Assembly: GCF_000416985.1 (NCBI RefSeq)
Contig: NZ_ATDL01000016.1
Span: forward strand, 62,001 to 126,000
DNA from: Sphingobacterium paucimobilis HER1398
GTDB lineage: Bacteria; Bacteroidota; Bacteroidia; Sphingobacteriales; Sphingobacteriaceae
Length of the DNA: 64,000 nt
Direction: 5' to 3'
Shown here: positions 62,681 through 64,000 of the stretch, in pieces
Layout: each line of letters begins with the position of its first letter
Numbering within the stretch: position 1 is the first letter of the stretch
Made by a program: the position numbers and the translations under genes
The notes under the pieces: generated by a model
Database searches by the model: none
What the model saw: only the letters and a program-made list of their open reading frames with translations
What the model was told of the DNA's origin: nothing

Positions 62681-63639
62681 ATGTTTTGATTTGTGTTTTC
62701 TATAGCGTAAAGGTCTTTAAAATATTTTATCGATTTGATAAGGCCCGCTTCGAGGCTTATTTTTGGTTTCCAATCCAAGATTGTGGTTGCTAGATCAATG
62801 TCTGGACGGCGGCGTTTTGGATCGTCTTCTGGAAGGGGTTCAAGTTTTATTTTAGAGCTACTTCCCGTCAGGCTTATGATTTTCTGAGCCAGATTCAATA
62901 TAGTGAGCTCCTCTGGATTGCCTATGTTCATAGGATAGGTGTAGGGGGAGAATAAAAGCCTATAAATTCCTTCCACCTGATCCGATATGTAACAAAACGA
63001 ACGGGTCTGTTCTCCAGTTCCGAATACGGTAATATCTTCTCCTCGGAGTGCCTGGCCAATAAAAGAGGGCAATGCCCGGCCATCATTGGGGCGCATGCGG
63101 GGACCGTATGTGTTAAATATGCGTACAATACGGGTGTCTAGTCCGTGGAAGTTGTGATAAGCCATCGTAATGGCTTCTTGGAATCTCTTCGCTTCATCAT
63201 AGACACCGCGAGGGCCTACAGGGTTGACATTGCCCCAATACTGTTCGGATTGAGGAGATACCAAGGGGTCTCCATATACTTCCGAGGTGGAAGCGACAAG
63301 AATACGCGCTTTCTTGTCTTTTGCCAAGCCCAGGAGATTGTGTGTGCCCAGGGATCCGACCTTGAGGGTCTGTATCGGTATACGTAAATAATCGATAGGG
63401 CTCGCAGGTGAAGCAAAGTGCAGTATATAGTCCAGTGGTCCAGGGACATGGACGAACTTAGATACATCATGGTGTAGGAAATCAAAGTTTTCTAGACCAA
63501 ATAGATGTTCTATGTTATGAAGGCTGCCTGTTATCAGATTGTCCATGGCAATGACATGGAATCCTTCTTGTATAAAGCGGTCACAAAGATGGGACCCCAA
63601 AAAACCAGCTGCCCCTGTTATCAGTATTCTTTTTCGCAC
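62677..63639 (-). CDS. UDP-glucuronate decarboxylase-like NAD-dependent epimerase/dehydratase
   Basis: 320 residues from the GTG at 63639, chosen because the Rossmann motif follows at once ([14 protein letters not shown]); GTG at 63645 and 63651 are alternatives. A frame open to 63939 runs antisense through the start of waaA and is not protein-like. SDR motifs: [19 protein letters not shown] (Tyr-x3-Lys), [18 protein letters not shown]. It matches UXS, which makes UDP-xylose from UDP-glucuronate, though other nucleotide-sugar SDRs remain possible. It is coupled to galE. Confidence 0.82.
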   Translation of the reverse strand: MRKRILITGAAGFLGSHLCDRFIQEGFHVIAMDNLITGSLHNIEHLFGLENFDFLHHDVSKFVHVPGPLDYILHFASPASPIDYLRIPIQTLKVGSLGTHNLLGLAKDKKARILVASTSEVYGDPLVSPQSEQYWGNVNPVGPRGVYDEAKRFQEAITMAYHNFHGLDTRIVRIFNTYGPRMRPNDGRALPSFIGQALRGEDITVFGTGEQTRSFCYISDQVEGIYRLLFSPYTYPMNIGNPEELTILNLAQKIISLTGSSSKIKLEPLPEDDPKRRRPDIDLATTILDWKPKISLEAGLIKSIKYFKDLYAIENTNQNI

Positions 63640-63710
63640 GTTCACCTGCACGTTGTTTCGAATTAGAAAAGGTTTAATATCTTTGACGAAGATAAGTATT
63701 ATTTCACAAT

Positions 63711-64000
63711 ATGCGATTGTTGTACGACTTGGGGATTGGACTTTATACCTTGCTTTTGCGGGTTGTTTCGTTATTTCACCCCAAAGCCAAGCTATGGATA
63801 GATGGTCGAAAAGGCGGGGTAGCTGAGATAGAACAAACGATTGAAAAGGGTCATCGTTATATATGGTTCCATTTTGCTTCTCTGGGCGAGTTTGAGCAAG
63901 GACGGTCTGTCTTGGAGCAGATAAAAAAAAGTTTTCCACAGGAAAAAATTATAATAACATTCTTCTCCCCATCGGGATTTGAAATAAGGAAAAATACGAA
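63711..64000 (+). CDS. waaA: 3-deoxy-D-manno-octulosonic acid (Kdo) transferase, N-terminal part
   Basis: 96 codons are visible before the window ends. [29 protein letters not shown] is a membrane-anchoring start. The [25 protein letters not shown] segment, with catalytic Glu in SLGEFEQ, is the hallmark of WaaA/KdtA. It transfers Kdo to lipid A at the inner membrane. It is divergent from the nucleotide-sugar genes. Confidence 0.9.
   Translation, partial: MRLLYDLGIGLYTLLLRVVSLFHPKAKLWIDGRKGGVAEIEQTIEKGHRYIWFHFASLGEFEQGRSVLEQIKKSFPQEKIIITFFSPSGFEIRKNT

Noticed and set aside
63640..63939. N-terminal extension of the UDP-glucuronate decarboxylase-like protein to 420 residues
   Set aside because: It runs antisense through the start of waaA, shows no family similarity, and the Rossmann motif begins directly at the GTG codons near 63639.
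1..64000. CRISPR arrays, insertion sequences, integrases or replication origins
   Set aside because: No regularly spaced identical repeats of CRISPR length, no transposase or recombinase frames and no DnaA-box cluster were found on reading both strands.

Overview
The window looks like chromosomal DNA of a Bacteroidota bacterium, most likely of the family Sphingobacteriaceae (Sphingobacterium or Pedobacter type). The grounds are low GC, SusC/SusD outer-membrane pairs, TAnnTTTG promoter -7 elements in place of E. coli-type -10 boxes, the 640-residue NagB/PIG-L fusion, and several families largely confined to this phylum. No IS element, integrase, prophage or CRISPR array was seen. The window opens inside one gene (an outer-membrane barrel-like C-terminus) and closes inside waaA.

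Layout. 0.2-6.9 kb holds a secreted gingipain-like (C25-fold) protease with HEAT-like repeats. Convergent to it is an operon of two paralogues that have lost the catalytic His/Cys, plus a small secreted protein. 7.0-11.7 kb holds xseA-xseB, then a serine hydrolase coupled to an M19 dipeptidase. 11.7-17.1 kb holds an ECF sigma factor with its probable membrane partner, radA, a TlpA-like thioredoxin and the nagB fusion. 17.3-27.1 kb is a probable siderophore-iron locus: a TonB-dependent receptor, an AraC regulator, a SusC/SusD pair and a PepSY membrane protein. A shared 19-bp palindrome lies in front of all its transcription units. 27.1-43.5 kb is mostly housekeeping (kbl, typA, ecotin, an M3 peptidase, an ABC exporter, truA, ung, an Lrp regulator) mixed with small unknown membrane or secreted proteins. 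43.9-47.7 kb is sufBCD. A tRNA-Gly(GCC), an FAD oxidoreductase and a LemA/TPM/TPM group follow up to 51.9 kb.

53.1-54.4 kb is the most unusual region. Three genes of about 45-56 codons in a row encode peptides with double-glycine leaders that follow the class II bacteriocin leader pattern (L-x-x-[KQ]-E-[LM]-x4-G-G). A duplicated promoter-like element and a decayed fourth leader lie upstream. A terminator and a small multi-span membrane protein that could be an immunity protein lie downstream. No processing transporter lies in the window. The window ends with mfd, a TPR/HTH membrane regulator, an AraC regulator, DUF983, galE and a UDP-glucuronate decarboxylase-like gene divergent from waaA.

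Two regulatory patterns stand out. The first is the palindrome ATTTAGA-N5-TCTAAAT (up to two mismatches) at all promoters of the iron locus. The second is an extended promoter motif (TTCGTGAAT, 8 bases, TTTTAT, 1 base, TANGTTTR) found at identical spacing before three unrelated genes. Many convergent gene pairs are separated by long, near-perfect hairpins that can terminate both strands. All functional calls come from reading motifs in the sequence; no database search was run.
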